Part shown: positions 8,840-18,880 of the stretch, piece by piece
Position numbering within the stretch: position 1 is the stretch's first letter
Layout of the letters: the number at the start of each line of letters is the position of its first letter
From: Pseudotamlana haliotis
GTDB taxonomy: Bacteria; Bacteroidota; Bacteroidia; Flavobacteriales; Flavobacteriaceae
Assembly: GCF_008806375.1 (NCBI RefSeq)
Contig: NZ_WAAT01000028.1
Coordinates: 215,278 to 279,277, forward strand
Direction: 5' to 3'
Length of the DNA: 64,000 nt
The notes under the pieces: generated by a model
What the model saw: the letters and a program-made list of their open reading frames with translations, nothing else
Told to the model about the DNA's origin: nothing
Databases searched by the model: none
Position numbers and translations under genes: made by a program

Positions 8840-10288
8840 ATGAGTTTCGATACGGTTATTCCAACAGCAAAAAGAATAGAACGGCTTCAATACGAAAACC
8901 CTTGGTGGACAACTGGTAATGTACAGCAAACCTACCAGAACATGTCCAAACGTTTATATTTTAAGTTATTTTATCCTTTTGTAAAAGAAACCGATATTAA
9001 ACGCGCCGTAGTACTTATGGGGCCTCGTAGGGTGGGAAAAACAGTGATGATGTTTCATACCATACAAGAGTTAATTAAAGAACATACTACACCTCAAAAG
9101 ATATTTTTTATAGGCATAGACAACCCAATTTATATGCACATAAGCCTAGAGGATATTTTACTCTTAGCTAAAGAAGCCGTACAAGCAAATACCTTAGAGG
9201 GCTGTTTCGTGTTTTTTGATGAAATTCAATACTTAAAAGATTGGGAACGCCACCTTAAAGTACTGGTAGATCTGTATCCAAAAACAAAATTTGTTGTTTC
9301 TGGCTCTGCTGCGGCCGCTTTACGCATACAAAGTACAGAAAGTGGTGCGGGCAGGTTTACAGATTTTATGCTGCCGCCACTTACATTTCACGAATACATT
9401 CATTTAAAAGATTTACACCATTTGGTGCAAGCTAAAACCATAAAATATGGTGGTAAAGACATTCCTTTTTATACCACCCATGATAACAAAGCCTTTAATA
9501 AAGCCTTTATGCACTATCTTAATTTTGGGGGTTATCCAGAGGTCGTGTTGTCTGAAAAAATACAAACAGATATGGGGCGCTACATCAAAAATGATATCGT
9601 AGATAAAGTGTTGCTTAGAGATTTACCAAGTTTATATGGCATAAAAGATGTACAAGAATTAAATAGCTTTTTTACCTATATAGCCTACAATACAGGAAAT
9701 GAATTTTCTTTTGAAAAACTATCTAAAGACAGTGGTATTCAAAAAGAAACCATTAAAAAATATTTAGAATATTTAGAAGCTGCATTTTTAATAAAAGTAA
9801 TTCATAAAATAAACGATAACGCCAAAAAATTTAAACGAATAACTAGTTTTAAAGTATATCTAACCAACCCTTCCTTACGTACCGCACTATTTTCACCCAT
9901 TATAGAAACAGATAATGAAATGGGAAACATGGTTGAAACCGCTATTTTTTCACAATGGATGCATCGTGAAAACCTCGATTTAAAATATGCCCGCTGGAAA
10001 ATGGGAAGAAAAGAAGGCGAAGTGGATATTGTTTTACTAGACAATAAAATATTTAAACCCCAATGGTGTGTAGAAATAAAATGGAGCAATCGCTATGCAG
10101 AAAAACCACAGGAATTAAAGAGTTTAATTTATTTCTGCAAACAAAATAACTTTAACGCCAGTTTAGTAACATCTATTGATGCGTTAAGCAATAAAACCAT
10201 TGAAGACATCAATTTAACCTTTGTACCTGCTGCAATTTACGCATACAACATAGGCGTAAATACATTAGAAATAAAATCAAGTTGGTAA
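8840..10288 (+). CDS. AAA-type ATPase with DUF4143 domain
   Basis: 482 aa from ATG 8840 (M-S-F-D-T-V). The N-terminal AAA_14-type ATPase has Walker A G-P-R-R-V-G-K-T near residue 63 and Walker B-like F-V-F-F-D-E-I-Q-Y, followed by sensor V-V-S-G-S-A-A. The C-terminal DUF4143 region has the E-V-D-I-V-L-L-D and V-E-I-K-W-S motifs of a PD-(D/E)xK-like fold. Members of this family are common in Bacteroidota and have no settled biochemical role. An upstream in-frame ATG at 8810 overlaps the promoter box, so the shorter form is preferred. It sits between the ApeA-like gene and hsdR (1-bp gap), which is consistent with an accessory gene in a defence island. Confidence 0.8.
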   Translation: MSFDTVIPTAKRIERLQYENPWWTTGNVQQTYQNMSKRLYFKLFYPFVKETDIKRAVVLMGPRRVGKTVMMFHTIQELIKEHTTPQKIFFIGIDNPIYMHISLEDILLLAKEAVQANTLEGCFVFFDEIQYLKDWERHLKVLVDLYPKTKFVVSGSAAAALRIQSTESGAGRFTDFMLPPLTFHEYIHLKDLHHLVQAKTIKYGGKDIPFYTTHDNKAFNKAFMHYLNFGGYPEVVLSEKIQTDMGRYIKNDIVDKVLLRDLPSLYGIKDVQELNSFFTYIAYNTGNEFSFEKLSKDSGIQKETIKKYLEYLEAAFLIKVIHKINDNAKKFKRITSFKVYLTNPSLRTALFSPIIETDNEMGNMVETAIFSQWMHRENLDLKYARWKMGRKEGEVDIVLLDNKIFKPQWCVEIKWSNRYAEKPQELKSLIYFCKQNNFNASLVTSIDALSNKTIEDINLTFVPAAIYAYNIGVNTLEIKSSW

Positions 10289-10289
10289 T

Positions 10290-13200
10290 ATGCTCAACGA
10301 GAACACTATAGAACACGCTTTAATAGATCAATTAATTGGTCAAGGCTACACGTATTTTAACGGTACAGACATATCCCCTATTGGCAAAAATGCCCAACGA
10401 GAAAGCTTTGCATCTATATTATTAGAAAATCATTTTAAAACATCTCTTAAAAAATTAAATCCTACACTTCCAGAATCTGCTCTTTCAGAGGCCTACCAAA
10501 AAGTAATTAACCTAGGCACAGAGGATATCATGGAAAACAATGAACGTTTCCATACATTACTTAATAATGGTGTTACGGTTGAATATACCAAATCAGGTAA
10601 AACCAAAGGTATTAACTTAAAGTTGTTAGATGTTGAAAACCCAGAGCATAACAACTTTGCTGCTGTTAATCAATTGGTGGTTAAGGAAAACAACAACGAA
10701 AAACGCTTTGATCTTGTCATTTATGTAAACGGTTTACCTTTAGTTTTTATAGAGCTTAAAAGTGCCACAAGCGGAAAAGCCACTTTACGTAGAGCCTACG
10801 GTCAAATACAGAATTACAAAAAAGCCGTACCTAGTATTTTTTATTACAATGCCATTTGTGTGATTAGTGATGGTATAGATGCTGCAAGCTCTAGCCTTTC
10901 TGCCCCGTTTTCTAGGTTTTTAGAATGGAAAAAACAAAAAATGAAAAAGAAGAAAGTGGTATAGATAACCTCAAAAAGGCAGCAGAACCGGCTCCTGTTT
11001 ATGGTTTCACTCCACTACAAGATATGGTGAAATATATGCTCAATAAAAAAACATTGGTTGAGCTAATACGCTATTGTACGGTTTTTGAAAAAGAAGAAAA
11101 GAAAGACGAAAATACTGGAATTATATTTCAAATTAACATCAAAAAAGTTGGTGCATATCATCAATATTATGCTGTACAAAAAGCAGTTGAACAAACTTTA
11201 CGCGCAACTAATTCAAAATATGGCGATAGAAAAGTTGGTGTAGTATGGCATACACAGGGTTCTGGTAAATCCTTATCTATGGTTTTTTATAGCGGACAAA
11301 TTATTACGCACCCTCAAATGGAAAACCCTACCATTGTAATACTTACAGATCGTAACGATTTAGACGACCAACTATTTAGCACCTTTGGTAATTGTGTTGG
11401 TCTATTAAGGCAAACACCCGTTCAGGCAGATAGTAGAGCGCACATAAAAGAATTGTTAAAAGTTTCTGGTGGTGGTGTAATATTCACAACCATTCAAAAG
11501 TTTGCCCCAACCGAAGGCAATGTTTATGACACTTTATCAAATAGAACCAATATTGTTGTGGTTGCTGATGAAGCGCACCGCAGTCAATATGGTTTTTCTG
11601 GTCGTGTAGTAGAAACAGATGAGGGATCTGAAATAAGGTACGGAAATGCCAAGTATTTACGAGACGCCTTACCTAATGCCTCTTACATCGGTTTTACAGG
11701 GACACCCATTGAAAAAGAAGACAAATCCACACCAGCTGTTTTTGGCGATTATATAGATGTTTACGATATCAAACAAGCGGTAGATGATGGCGCAACCGTT
11801 CCTATTAGTTATGAGTCCCGCTTAATTAAAATTAAACTAGATGAAAAAACAACTAAAGCCCTAGACGATGAAATAAATGCCATTGAAGGCGCTACCGAAG
11901 AACAGCTAGAAAAAGCCAAAAAGAAAACCGCTACTATAGATGCTGTAGTTGGGCACCCAGACCGTTTAAAAGATGTGGCCAAAGATATTGTGACGCATTT
12001 TGAAGCGCGTCAAAATGTGTTTGAAGTCAAAGCCATGATTGTAGGCATGACACGAAATATTTGTGTACGACTTTACAATGAAATAATTGCTTTAAAACCA
12101 GAATGGCATAACAACGATTTAGACAAAGGAACGATTAAAGTCATCATGACGAGTGCTACAGACGACCTCGTCATATTTCAGTCACACCACACCACTAAAA
12201 ATCAAAGAAAGGATTTAGCAACAAGAATGAAAGATACCAATGATGAATTAAAATTGGTAATCGTTCGAGATATGTGGTTAACAGGTTTTGATGCACCAAG
12301 TATGCATACTTTATATGTCGATAAAAAAATGCAAGGCGCCAATTTAATGCAAGCCATAGCACGAGTAAATAGAGTTTACAAAGATAAACCAGGCGGTTTA
12401 GTGGTTGATTATATTGGAATTGGTCAAGACCTACGCAAAGCAATGGCTACCTATTTACAAAGTGGAGGAGAAGGTTCGCCAGTTGTTGATATCAAGGAAG
12501 CTATTTCAGGCATGTTAGAGAAGTTTGAAATCGTAGAGCAAATGTTTAACGCCTGCCTGCCAGAGAGGCAGGGATTTGATTTTAAGCCATATTTTAATGT
12601 AGATACGGCTCAAAAATTGCAAATATTGTTGGGTGCTCAAAACTTCATTTTAGCAGACCAAAAACTAAAAGATCGCTTTTTAAAGGAAGTGACTTTATTA
12701 TCTAAGCTTTTCGCTATGTCTATTCCTAGTCCGCAAGCGGAAGTTTTAAAAGACGGCGTAGCTTTTTTTCAAGCCATAAAATCAAGATTGAACAAGTTTA
12801 CAGGAAACAGCATTAAATCTGATTACGAAGTAGAAACAGGCATCAAGCAAATTGTAGATGATGCTTTGTCTAGTGATGGCGTTATTGATGTGTTTGAAGC
12901 AGCGGGGGTTAAAACACCTTCGGTTAGTATTCTTTCAGATGAGTTTTTGTTGGAAGTTAAGAATATGCAACAAAAAAATGTGGCTTTTGAACTGTTAAAA
13001 AAGCTATTGAGCGATGAAGTAAACATTAGGAAAACAACGAATTTAGCACAGGGAAAAAAGTTCTCTGAAATGTTAGAATCTGTAGTAAAACGCTATCACA
13101 ACAATCAAATAGATTCAGCTCAGTTTTTAGCAGAATTGTCTGAAATTGCTAAAGAAATGCGATTTGAAGATAGCAAGTTGGAAGATTTAGGTTTAACACC

Positions 13201-13498
13201 AGAAGAGTATGCTTTTTATAGTGTATTGAAACAAAATGAATCAACCAATTTTTTAGAAGATGACAAAATGAAAGAGTTGATTCATACCATAGTAGATGTT
13301 ATTCGAAAAAATGCTACGATAGATTGGAGTAAAAGAGATGATGTAAGAGCAAAATTAAGATTAACCGTTAAGAAAATACTCATGCGTTATGGCTATCCAC
13401 CAGATATTGCAAAAATGGAAGCCGATCGTGTGTTGATACAAGGTGAAGCTTTGGCTGAAATGTTTTTTTACAAAAACAAACCGATAGACTGTAGGTAA
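10290..13498 (+). pseudogene. hsdR: Type I restriction subunit HsdR, frameshifted
   Basis: Two overlapping frames encode one HsdR. The first (10290-10964) holds the PD-(D/E)xK nuclease domain (F-I-E-L-K-S near residue 150). The second (open from 10925 to 13498) holds the SF2 translocase with Walker A T-Q-G-S-G-K-S, D-E-A-H, F-T-G-T-P, and the C-terminal coupling region. They join if one A is added in the tract GGAAAAAACAAAAAATG near 10925-10942; the repaired protein would be 1,069 aa. As written, nuclease and motor are separated. Residues N-A-C-L-P-E-R-Q, encoded at about 12546-12569, interrupt the family's M-F-H-G-F-D motif and come from a palindromic repeat. A homopolymer sequencing error remains possible. 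Confidence 0.85.
12552..12573 (+). repeat. REP-like palindrome inside hsdR coding sequence
   Basis: CCTGCCTGCC then AGAG then AGGCAGG forms a GC-rich hairpin in an AT-rich gene. The same CCTGCCTGCC arm occurs in the intergenic palindrome at 41631. In hsdR it adds about seven residues in frame within a conserved motif. Confidence 0.65.
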
Positions 13499-13541
13499 CG
13501 AGTCATGACACTTTTGCTAACATTAAATTGTTAAATACAAA

Positions 13542-13634
13542 AGAGGCTGTTTAAAAATTAAAATTTTCGTCATTCTGAACTTCTTCAGGCAGAAGTTCAG
13601 AATGACGTACTTTAATGCTTTTTAGGCAGCCTCT
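13542..13634. repeat. 93-bp hairpin element downstream of hsdR and purA
   Basis: The outer arms are AGAGGCTG at 13542 and CAGCCTCT ending at 13634, followed by imperfectly paired A/T-rich segments. The inner arms are the perfect pair GTCATTCTGAACTTCT and AGAAGTTCAGAATGAC around the loop TCAGGC. It lies between two converging genes and may terminate both transcripts. The right half (TCAGAATGACGTACT, then a run with CTTTTT) recurs at about 41708, so it also behaves as a dispersed repeat. Confidence 0.7.
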
Positions 13635-13660
13635 AGTATGGTAAAAAATGCTAAACGTAC

Positions 13661-14938
13661 TTATTGTTTTCTGAAAATCGTCTGTTTTCTATCTGGACCA
13701 ACTGAAACGATAGTAATCGGAATTTCTAATTCTTTTTCTAAAAATTCGATATACCCGTTTAATGCTTTTGGCATTTGAGAAGCTTCAGACATTTCAGTTA
13801 AATCTTCGTGCCATCCGTCAAATTCAGAATAAACAGGTTCAATGTTTTCTGGTTCAATATTGTATGGTAAGTGAGTGATCTCTTCACCTTTATATTTATA
13901 AGAGGTGCATACTTTTAAAGTTTTAAAACCAGAAAGTACATCACCTTTCATCATCATTAATTGGGTTACACCATTTACTTGACAAGCGTATTTTAATGCT
14001 ACAAGGTCTAACCAACCACAACGTCTTGGTCTTCCTGTAGTGGCACCAAATTCGTTACCAACTTTAGCCATAGTAGCGCCGTCTTCATCAAAAAGTTCAG
14101 TAGGGAAAGGACCAGAACCCACACGAGTTGTGTAAGCTTTGAAAATTCCGAAAACTTCACCAATTTGATTTGGAGCAACTCCTAAACCTGTACAAGCTCC
14201 AGCTGCAGTGGTATTACTTGAGGTTACAAATGGATAGGTTCCAAAGTCGATATCAAGTAAAGACCCTTGAGCACCTTCAGCAAGAATGGTTTGACCAGAT
14301 TTTTGAGCCTGATAGATGTATTCTTCAGAATCAATTAATTTTAAAGATTTTAAAACCTCTACAGCTTTAAAAAATTCAACTTCTAATTCTGCTAAATTGT
14401 ATTCAATTTCTACATTATAGAATTTAATCATGGCTTCGTGCTTGTCAGCTAGAGCTCTATAACGCTCTTTCCAATCGCTAAGTTCTAAATCACCAACGCG
14501 AATACCATTTCTACCAGTTTTATCCATGTAAGTTGGTCCGATACCTTTAAGTGTCGATCCAATTTTAGCTTTACCTTTTGAAGCTTCACTCGCTGCATCT
14601 AACAAGCGGTGGGTTGGTAAAATAATATGTGCTTTTCTTGAAATGTGTAAAGATTTTCTATAATCTACATTTTGCGCTTCAAGTTTGTCTAGTTCACCTT
14701 TAAAAATCACAGGATCAATAACAACACCGTTTCCAACTAAATTGGTAGCATCATCATGAAAAATTCCAGAAGGAATGGTATGTAATACGTGTTTTTTACC
14801 GTTGAATACTAAAGTGTGACCTGCATTTGGTCCGCCTTGAAAACGTGCTATGATATTATAGTCTTTGGTAAGAACGTCGACAATCTTTCCTTTGCCTTCG
14901 TCACCCCATTGTAATCCTAGTAGTAAATCTACTGCCAT
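13661..14938 (-). CDS. purA: Adenylosuccinate synthase
   Basis: 425 aa, normal length. It converts IMP, aspartate and GTP to adenylosuccinate in AMP synthesis. W-G-D-E-G-K-G-K at 11-18 contains the catalytic Asp13 and the GTP-binding loop; N-A-G-H-T contains His41; both match the E. coli numbering. T-T-G-R-P-R-R-C-G-W near residue 300 is the conserved substrate loop. It starts 8 bp after the fur-like stop and so is probably the last gene of a spoT-fur-purA unit. It ends 27 bp from the large hairpin that separates it from hsdR. Confidence 0.97.
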   Translation of the reverse strand: MAVDLLLGLQWGDEGKGKIVDVLTKDYNIIARFQGGPNAGHTLVFNGKKHVLHTIPSGIFHDDATNLVGNGVVIDPVIFKGELDKLEAQNVDYRKSLHISRKAHIILPTHRLLDAASEASKGKAKIGSTLKGIGPTYMDKTGRNGIRVGDLELSDWKERYRALADKHEAMIKFYNVEIEYNLAELEVEFFKAVEVLKSLKLIDSEEYIYQAQKSGQTILAEGAQGSLLDIDFGTYPFVTSSNTTAAGACTGLGVAPNQIGEVFGIFKAYTTRVGSGPFPTELFDEDGATMAKVGNEFGATTGRPRRCGWLDLVALKYACQVNGVTQLMMMKGDVLSGFKTLKVCTSYKYKGEEITHLPYNIEPENIEPVYSEFDGWHEDLTEMSEASQMPKALNGYIEFLEKELEIPITIVSVGPDRKQTIFRKQ

Positions 14939-14946
14939 TGTGAATA

Positions 14947-15420
14947 TTAGTTATTTGTTTCTGATTTTCTATTTCCGTAGAAATAGAGCGAGTGGTTGTT
15001 AATTTTTATATCGAAAACTTCTTCAATCGTTTTTTTGATCGATTCAATTCTAGGGTCGCAAAACTCTATAACTTCACCGGTGTCTGTAAGAATGACGTGA
15101 TCGTGTTGTCTGTCGAAGTAAGATTTCTCATAGTGTGCTTGGTTTTGCCCAAATTGGTGCTTTCTAACCAAACCACATTCTAAAAGTAATTCTATAGTGT
15201 TATAAAGAGTGGCGCGAGAAACGCGGTACTTTTTATTTTTCATATTAAGATATAGAGACTCTATATCGAAATGTTCATCACTATTATAAATTTCTTGCAA
15301 GATGGCGTAACGTTCTGGTGTTTTCCGGTGCCCTTTGTTTTCTAAAAAGCTAGTAAATACACTCTTTACGATTTCTTGATTCTTTGTATCGGTTTTTGCA
15401 TTCATAATTTCCGTGGGCAA
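14947..15420 (-). CDS. fur: Fur-family transcriptional regulator
   Basis: 157 aa, or 152 if the second Met is used. The N-terminal winged helix (K-T-P-E-R-Y-A-I-L, then V-S-R-A-T-L-Y-N-T) and the dimerisation domain with the H-D-H metal cluster (Q-H-D-H-V-I-L) are clear. The paired cysteines that in E. coli Fur follow this cluster (C-x2-C, a structural zinc site) are absent: the sequence reads [12 protein letters not shown]. Fur proteins repress iron-uptake or peroxide-response genes using Fe2+ or another metal. It lies 12 bp after spoT/relA and 8 bp before purA, so it is part of one minus-strand operon. Confidence 0.88.
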   Translation of the reverse strand: MPTEIMNAKTDTKNQEIVKSVFTSFLENKGHRKTPERYAILQEIYNSDEHFDIESLYLNMKNKKYRVSRATLYNTIELLLECGLVRKHQFGQNQAHYEKSYFDRQHDHVILTDTGEVIEFCDPRIESIKKTIEEVFDIKINNHSLYFYGNRKSETNN

Positions 15421-15432
15421 ATTTACACAATT

Positions 15433-17652
15433 TTACACTCTAGTAACCTTATCTATACCATTAATTTTTTTAAGTTTTTCTAAAAGCTTTTTAATTATGG
15501 TGTTATTTTTTACTACAACATTGATTTTTCCTGAGAATAAACCATCATCACTTTCAAAGCTAAGACTTTTCATATTCACATGCATATTTTCTGAAACAAT
15601 GGTTGTGATCTCATTAACAAGCCCAATATGATCGATACCTGTTAGCTTAATTTGCACCATAAATTCTTGCTGTGAAGAGTCCACCCATTTGGCTGTCATG
15701 ATGCGGTAGGCGTAGTTGGATTGCAGGCTTACGGCATTCGGGCAGTTCTTTTTGTGGACTTTAATACCTTCAGAAACCGTTAAAAAACCAAAAACATGAT
15801 CACCAGGAATGGGGTTGCAGCAATTCGCAAGTTTATAATCTAATTTTTCAGATTCCTTACCAAAAACTAAGGAGTCAAAATTGGTGGTAACCTCGTTTTT
15901 ATCAAGTTCCTCTTTAGGAATACTTGCTTTTCTCGTTATTTTATTTTTGATGAACGACATTAAAGCATTGCTGCGCGAAGTCGAAAAGTTTTTAATCATC
16001 ACATTGTCAATAGAGCCAATACCAACACGATAGAAAAGGTCTAAACTGGTTTTAAGTTTGAAATATCGAACCAGTTCATTGATGGTTTTCTCATTAAGCG
16101 TGATTTTTAACTGCTTTAATTTACGACGTAAAATTTCTTTACCATCTTCACCAATACGTTTTCTGTCTTCTTTAAGTGCCGATTTGATTTTACCACGCGC
16201 TCGTGCTGTCGTCGCATAATCCAACCAGTTTGGGTTTGGTTTAGCACTCTCTGAAGTTAAGACTTCTACCTGATCACCAGTTTCTAAAACATGGCTTAAA
16301 GGCACGAGTTTACCATTTACTTTAGCGCCTCTGGTTTTCATACCAATTTCGGTATGGATGCTAAAAGCAAAATCTAAGGAAGTAGCGCCTTTAGGTAGCG
16401 ATTTTAGATCACCCTTAGGGGTAAAAACGAATATTTCTTGTGAATAGAGATTAAGTTTAAATTGCTCAACAAAATCAACAGCATTAATTTCAGGACTTTC
16501 TAGCGCTTCTTGTAGTCTGTTAATCCAGCTTTCTAAACTATCTTCTTTTTCTTTATCGTGTTTGTACTTGTAGTGCGCTGCGTAACCTTTTTCAGCAATT
16601 TCATTCATACGTTCGCTACGCACTTGAACTTCAACCCAACGGCCTTTAGGTCCCATAACCGTAATATGTAAAGCTTCATAACCTGTGGTTTTTGGTGATG
16701 TAATCCAATCGCGTAAACGCATGGGGTTGGGTCTAAAGTGATCGGTTACGATGGAGTAAATTTTCCAGGCTTGGAATTTCTCATCGGCAGGCTCACTTTT
16801 ATAAATAATTCTAATAGCGAATTTGTCGTAAACTTCATCAAAGGAAACTCCTTGATTCATCATTTTCTTTCTAATTGAAAAAATTGATTTTGGTCTTCCT
16901 TTAATAGAATATTCGAAGTTTTCTTTATCAAGTGCTTGTTTTATGACCTCGCTAAACTGTTCGATATATAAATCTTGTTCTTCCTTGCTTTCTTTTATTT
17001 TAAAAAGAATGTCGTTATAAACATCGGGCTCGGTATATTTTAAACTTAAGTCCTCAAGCTGGGTTTTAATGTTATACAAGCCAATACGATGCGCAAGCGG
17101 CGCATAAATGTATAAGGTTTCAGAGGCGATTTTGTCCTGTTTGTCAGGGCGCATGGAATCCATGGTTTGCATATTATGCAACCTGTCGGCTATTTTAATG
17201 ATGATCACACGAACATCATCATTAAGTGTGAGGAGCATTTTACGGAAATTCTCAGCTTGTAAGGAGACATCCATGTCTTTTTCCTTACTAAGCGAAGATA
17301 TTTTGGTGAGACCCTCAACAATCCGGGCTATGGTTTTACCAAAGCGGTTTTCAATATCTTTTATTTCATAATCGGGGCTATCTTCAACAACATCATGTAG
17401 TAATGCTGCTGCAATAGATGTGGCATCCAACCCGATTTCTTGAGCAACAATTTTGGCCACAGCAATGGGATGGAAAATGTAAGCTTCTCCCGATTTTCTT
17501 CGTTGATTTTTGTGTCCGTCTAATGCAACTTCAAAGGCGCTTCTAATAAGTTTTTTATCCTCAGTAGAAAGTGTAGTATAACTAACTTTAAGTAATTCTT
17601 TGTAGGCCTTTGCAATGGTTGCATTTTCTTTTTCAATAGCTTCCTCTGTCAT
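15433..17652 (-). CDS. spoT: Bifunctional (p)ppGpp synthetase/hydrolase (RelA/SpoT family)
   Basis: 739 aa with the full Rel/Spo architecture: an N-terminal HD hydrolase (A-L-L-H-D-V-V-E-D near residue 88), a synthetase (G-R-P-K-S-I-F-S-I-R-K-K-M and Y-D-K-F-A-I-R-I), TGS (V-F-T-P-K-G-D-L near 405), a helical region with the C-C-N-P-I-P-G-D segment, and a C-terminal ACT domain. The intact HD pair argues for a bifunctional Rel that both makes and degrades the stringent alarmone. It is the first gene of a tight spoT-fur-purA cluster. The symbol is chosen by architecture; rel would be equally valid. Confidence 0.95.
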   Translation of the reverse strand: MTEEAIEKENATIAKAYKELLKVSYTTLSTEDKKLIRSAFEVALDGHKNQRRKSGEAYIFHPIAVAKIVAQEIGLDATSIAAALLHDVVEDSPDYEIKDIENRFGKTIARIVEGLTKISSLSKEKDMDVSLQAENFRKMLLTLNDDVRVIIIKIADRLHNMQTMDSMRPDKQDKIASETLYIYAPLAHRIGLYNIKTQLEDLSLKYTEPDVYNDILFKIKESKEEQDLYIEQFSEVIKQALDKENFEYSIKGRPKSIFSIRKKMMNQGVSFDEVYDKFAIRIIYKSEPADEKFQAWKIYSIVTDHFRPNPMRLRDWITSPKTTGYEALHITVMGPKGRWVEVQVRSERMNEIAEKGYAAHYKYKHDKEKEDSLESWINRLQEALESPEINAVDFVEQFKLNLYSQEIFVFTPKGDLKSLPKGATSLDFAFSIHTEIGMKTRGAKVNGKLVPLSHVLETGDQVEVLTSESAKPNPNWLDYATTARARGKIKSALKEDRKRIGEDGKEILRRKLKQLKITLNEKTINELVRYFKLKTSLDLFYRVGIGSIDNVMIKNFSTSRSNALMSFIKNKITRKASIPKEELDKNEVTTNFDSLVFGKESEKLDYKLANCCNPIPGDHVFGFLTVSEGIKVHKKNCPNAVSLQSNYAYRIMTAKWVDSSQQEFMVQIKLTGIDHIGLVNEITTIVSENMHVNMKSLSFESDDGLFSGKINVVVKNNTIIKKLLEKLKKINGIDKVTRV

Positions 17653-17787
17653 AATTTAAAAATAACATAAAGAAAATTAACAAGCAACATGCGCTATGTA
17701 TTTTTAAGTATTCTTAAGTAAAAAGGGTGCGTAAAAAGTATTTGAAATCCTAAGACTACAAAAATGTAAAGATGATAAGTAATCCTC

Positions 17788-18363
17788 TTATCTTTTATTT
17801 AAAAAATCAACTAATTGAGCAACGGCTTTTCCTCGATGACCTATTCTATTTTTTAGGCTCAGTGGCATTTCAGCAAAAGTTTCGCTGTAGCCTTGAGGTT
17901 TAAAAATAGGATCATAACCAAAACCTTCTTCACCAGTTTTGCTTGTCGTTATTTCACCTTGGCAAATTCCTGTAAAGGTTTCTAGTTTGTCATCAATGTG
18001 TAGCGCAATAACGGTTTTAAACTGGGCTTTTCTGTTGGTTTGGTTGTCAAGTTTGGTGAGTAACTTGTTCATGTTGTCATCGGCGTTTTTTTGTTCGCCA
18101 GCATAACGGGCTGAATACACACCAGGGGCGCCGTCTAGAGCCTCAACTTCTAAACCGGTATCGTCTGCAAAACAATCGTAGCCATAATGTTCTTTAATGT
18201 AAATTGTCTTTTGAATGGCATTACCTTCAATGGTAGCTTGCGTTTCAGGGATGTCTTCTAAGCAGCCAATATCTTTTAAACTTAATAAACTAATATGGTC
18301 TGGAATTAAAGCCTGAACTTCTTTGACTTTATTTAAGTTGTTGGTGGCGAAAACAATTTGCAT
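17788..18363 (-). CDS. rdgB: Non-canonical purine NTP diphosphatase, RdgB/HAM1 family
   Basis: 191 aa. It hydrolyses dITP, ITP and XTP to monophosphates, keeping deaminated purines out of DNA and RNA. Conserved features seen: the N-terminal F-A-T-N-N-L-N-K-V-K-E, the metal-binding D-D-T-G-L-E-V-E-A-L-D-G-A-P-G-V-Y-S-A-R near residue 68, G-F-G-Y-D-P-I-F near 146, and C-terminal S-H/N-R-G-type K-N-R-I-G-H-R-G-K-A. It is cytoplasmic. It is separate from spoT by 135 bp that hold nothing recognisable. Confidence 0.96.
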   Translation of the reverse strand: MQIVFATNNLNKVKEVQALIPDHISLLSLKDIGCLEDIPETQATIEGNAIQKTIYIKEHYGYDCFADDTGLEVEALDGAPGVYSARYAGEQKNADDNMNKLLTKLDNQTNRKAQFKTVIALHIDDKLETFTGICQGEITTSKTGEEGFGYDPIFKPQGYSETFAEMPLSLKNRIGHRGKAVAQLVDFLNKR

Positions 18364-18465
18364 AATATGATCTTATAAAGGTCTTCAAAAGTACTATTAT
18401 ATTAAGTGATATGAAAATGTATTCAAACGGATTCTACTGAAAACTTTAATATCGTTTTATGATAA

Positions 18466-18502
18466 TTGTTGTGTTTAAATTTTAAAAAATCTAGTATCTT
18501 CG
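18466..18502 (+). promoter_or_regulatory. Probable hpf promoter
   Basis: A TTG at 18466-18468 (repeated at 18469-18471) is followed by TATCTTCG at 18495-18502, a one-mismatch form of the TAnnTTTG box, 31 bp upstream of the start codon. Confidence 0.4.
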
Positions 18503-18533
18503 GATAGATTATTAACCTTAAAAGTGTTTAATT

Positions 18534-18833
18534 ATGATAGTAAATTTTCAATATGTAGGGGTAGATGTAAGTGACACACTTTCTGAATTCACCAAAGAAA
18601 AGTTAAAGAAAATATTTGATAGATACGAGTTTTTAATAAGTGCAGAAGTGCATTTTAAACAAGACGAAAAAGATCACGATGCAGGAAAAATTTGTAATAT
18701 AGAATTGAGCTTACCAGGGCCTAGGATTTTTGCCACATCTAATGAACGTAATTTTGAGGTTTCGGTAAGAGAAACGGTTAGTGATTTAGAGCGTCAACTT
18801 AAAAAAAGAAAAGAAGTTTATAAAACACATTAA
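18534..18833 (+). CDS. hpf: Ribosome hibernation-promoting factor, short form
   Basis: 99 aa, HPF/RaiA (YfiA) family without the C-terminal dimerisation domain of long HPF. It binds the decoding centre of idle 30S subunits in stationary phase. The pattern starts V-N-F-Q-Y-V-G-V-D-V-S-D-T-L and continues L-K-K-I-F-D-R-Y, and has basic residues at the C-terminus (R-Q-L-K-K-R-K-E). It is monocistronic, between divergent rdgB and convergent rlmH. Confidence 0.92.
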   Translation: MIVNFQYVGVDVSDTLSEFTKEKLKKIFDRYEFLISAEVHFKQDEKDHDAGKICNIELSLPGPRIFATSNERNFEVSVRETVSDLERQLKKRKEVYKTH

Positions 18834-18880
18834 TATAAAGCTTGCTTTGTAGTGCTTGAAAACTAAAATCTGAAAATAAA

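Noticed and set aside
10925-13498. A stand-alone helicase gene starting at 10925
   Set aside because: The first residues (M-E-K-T-K-N) are the out-of-frame continuation of the HsdR nuclease part; the pieces fit one HsdR.
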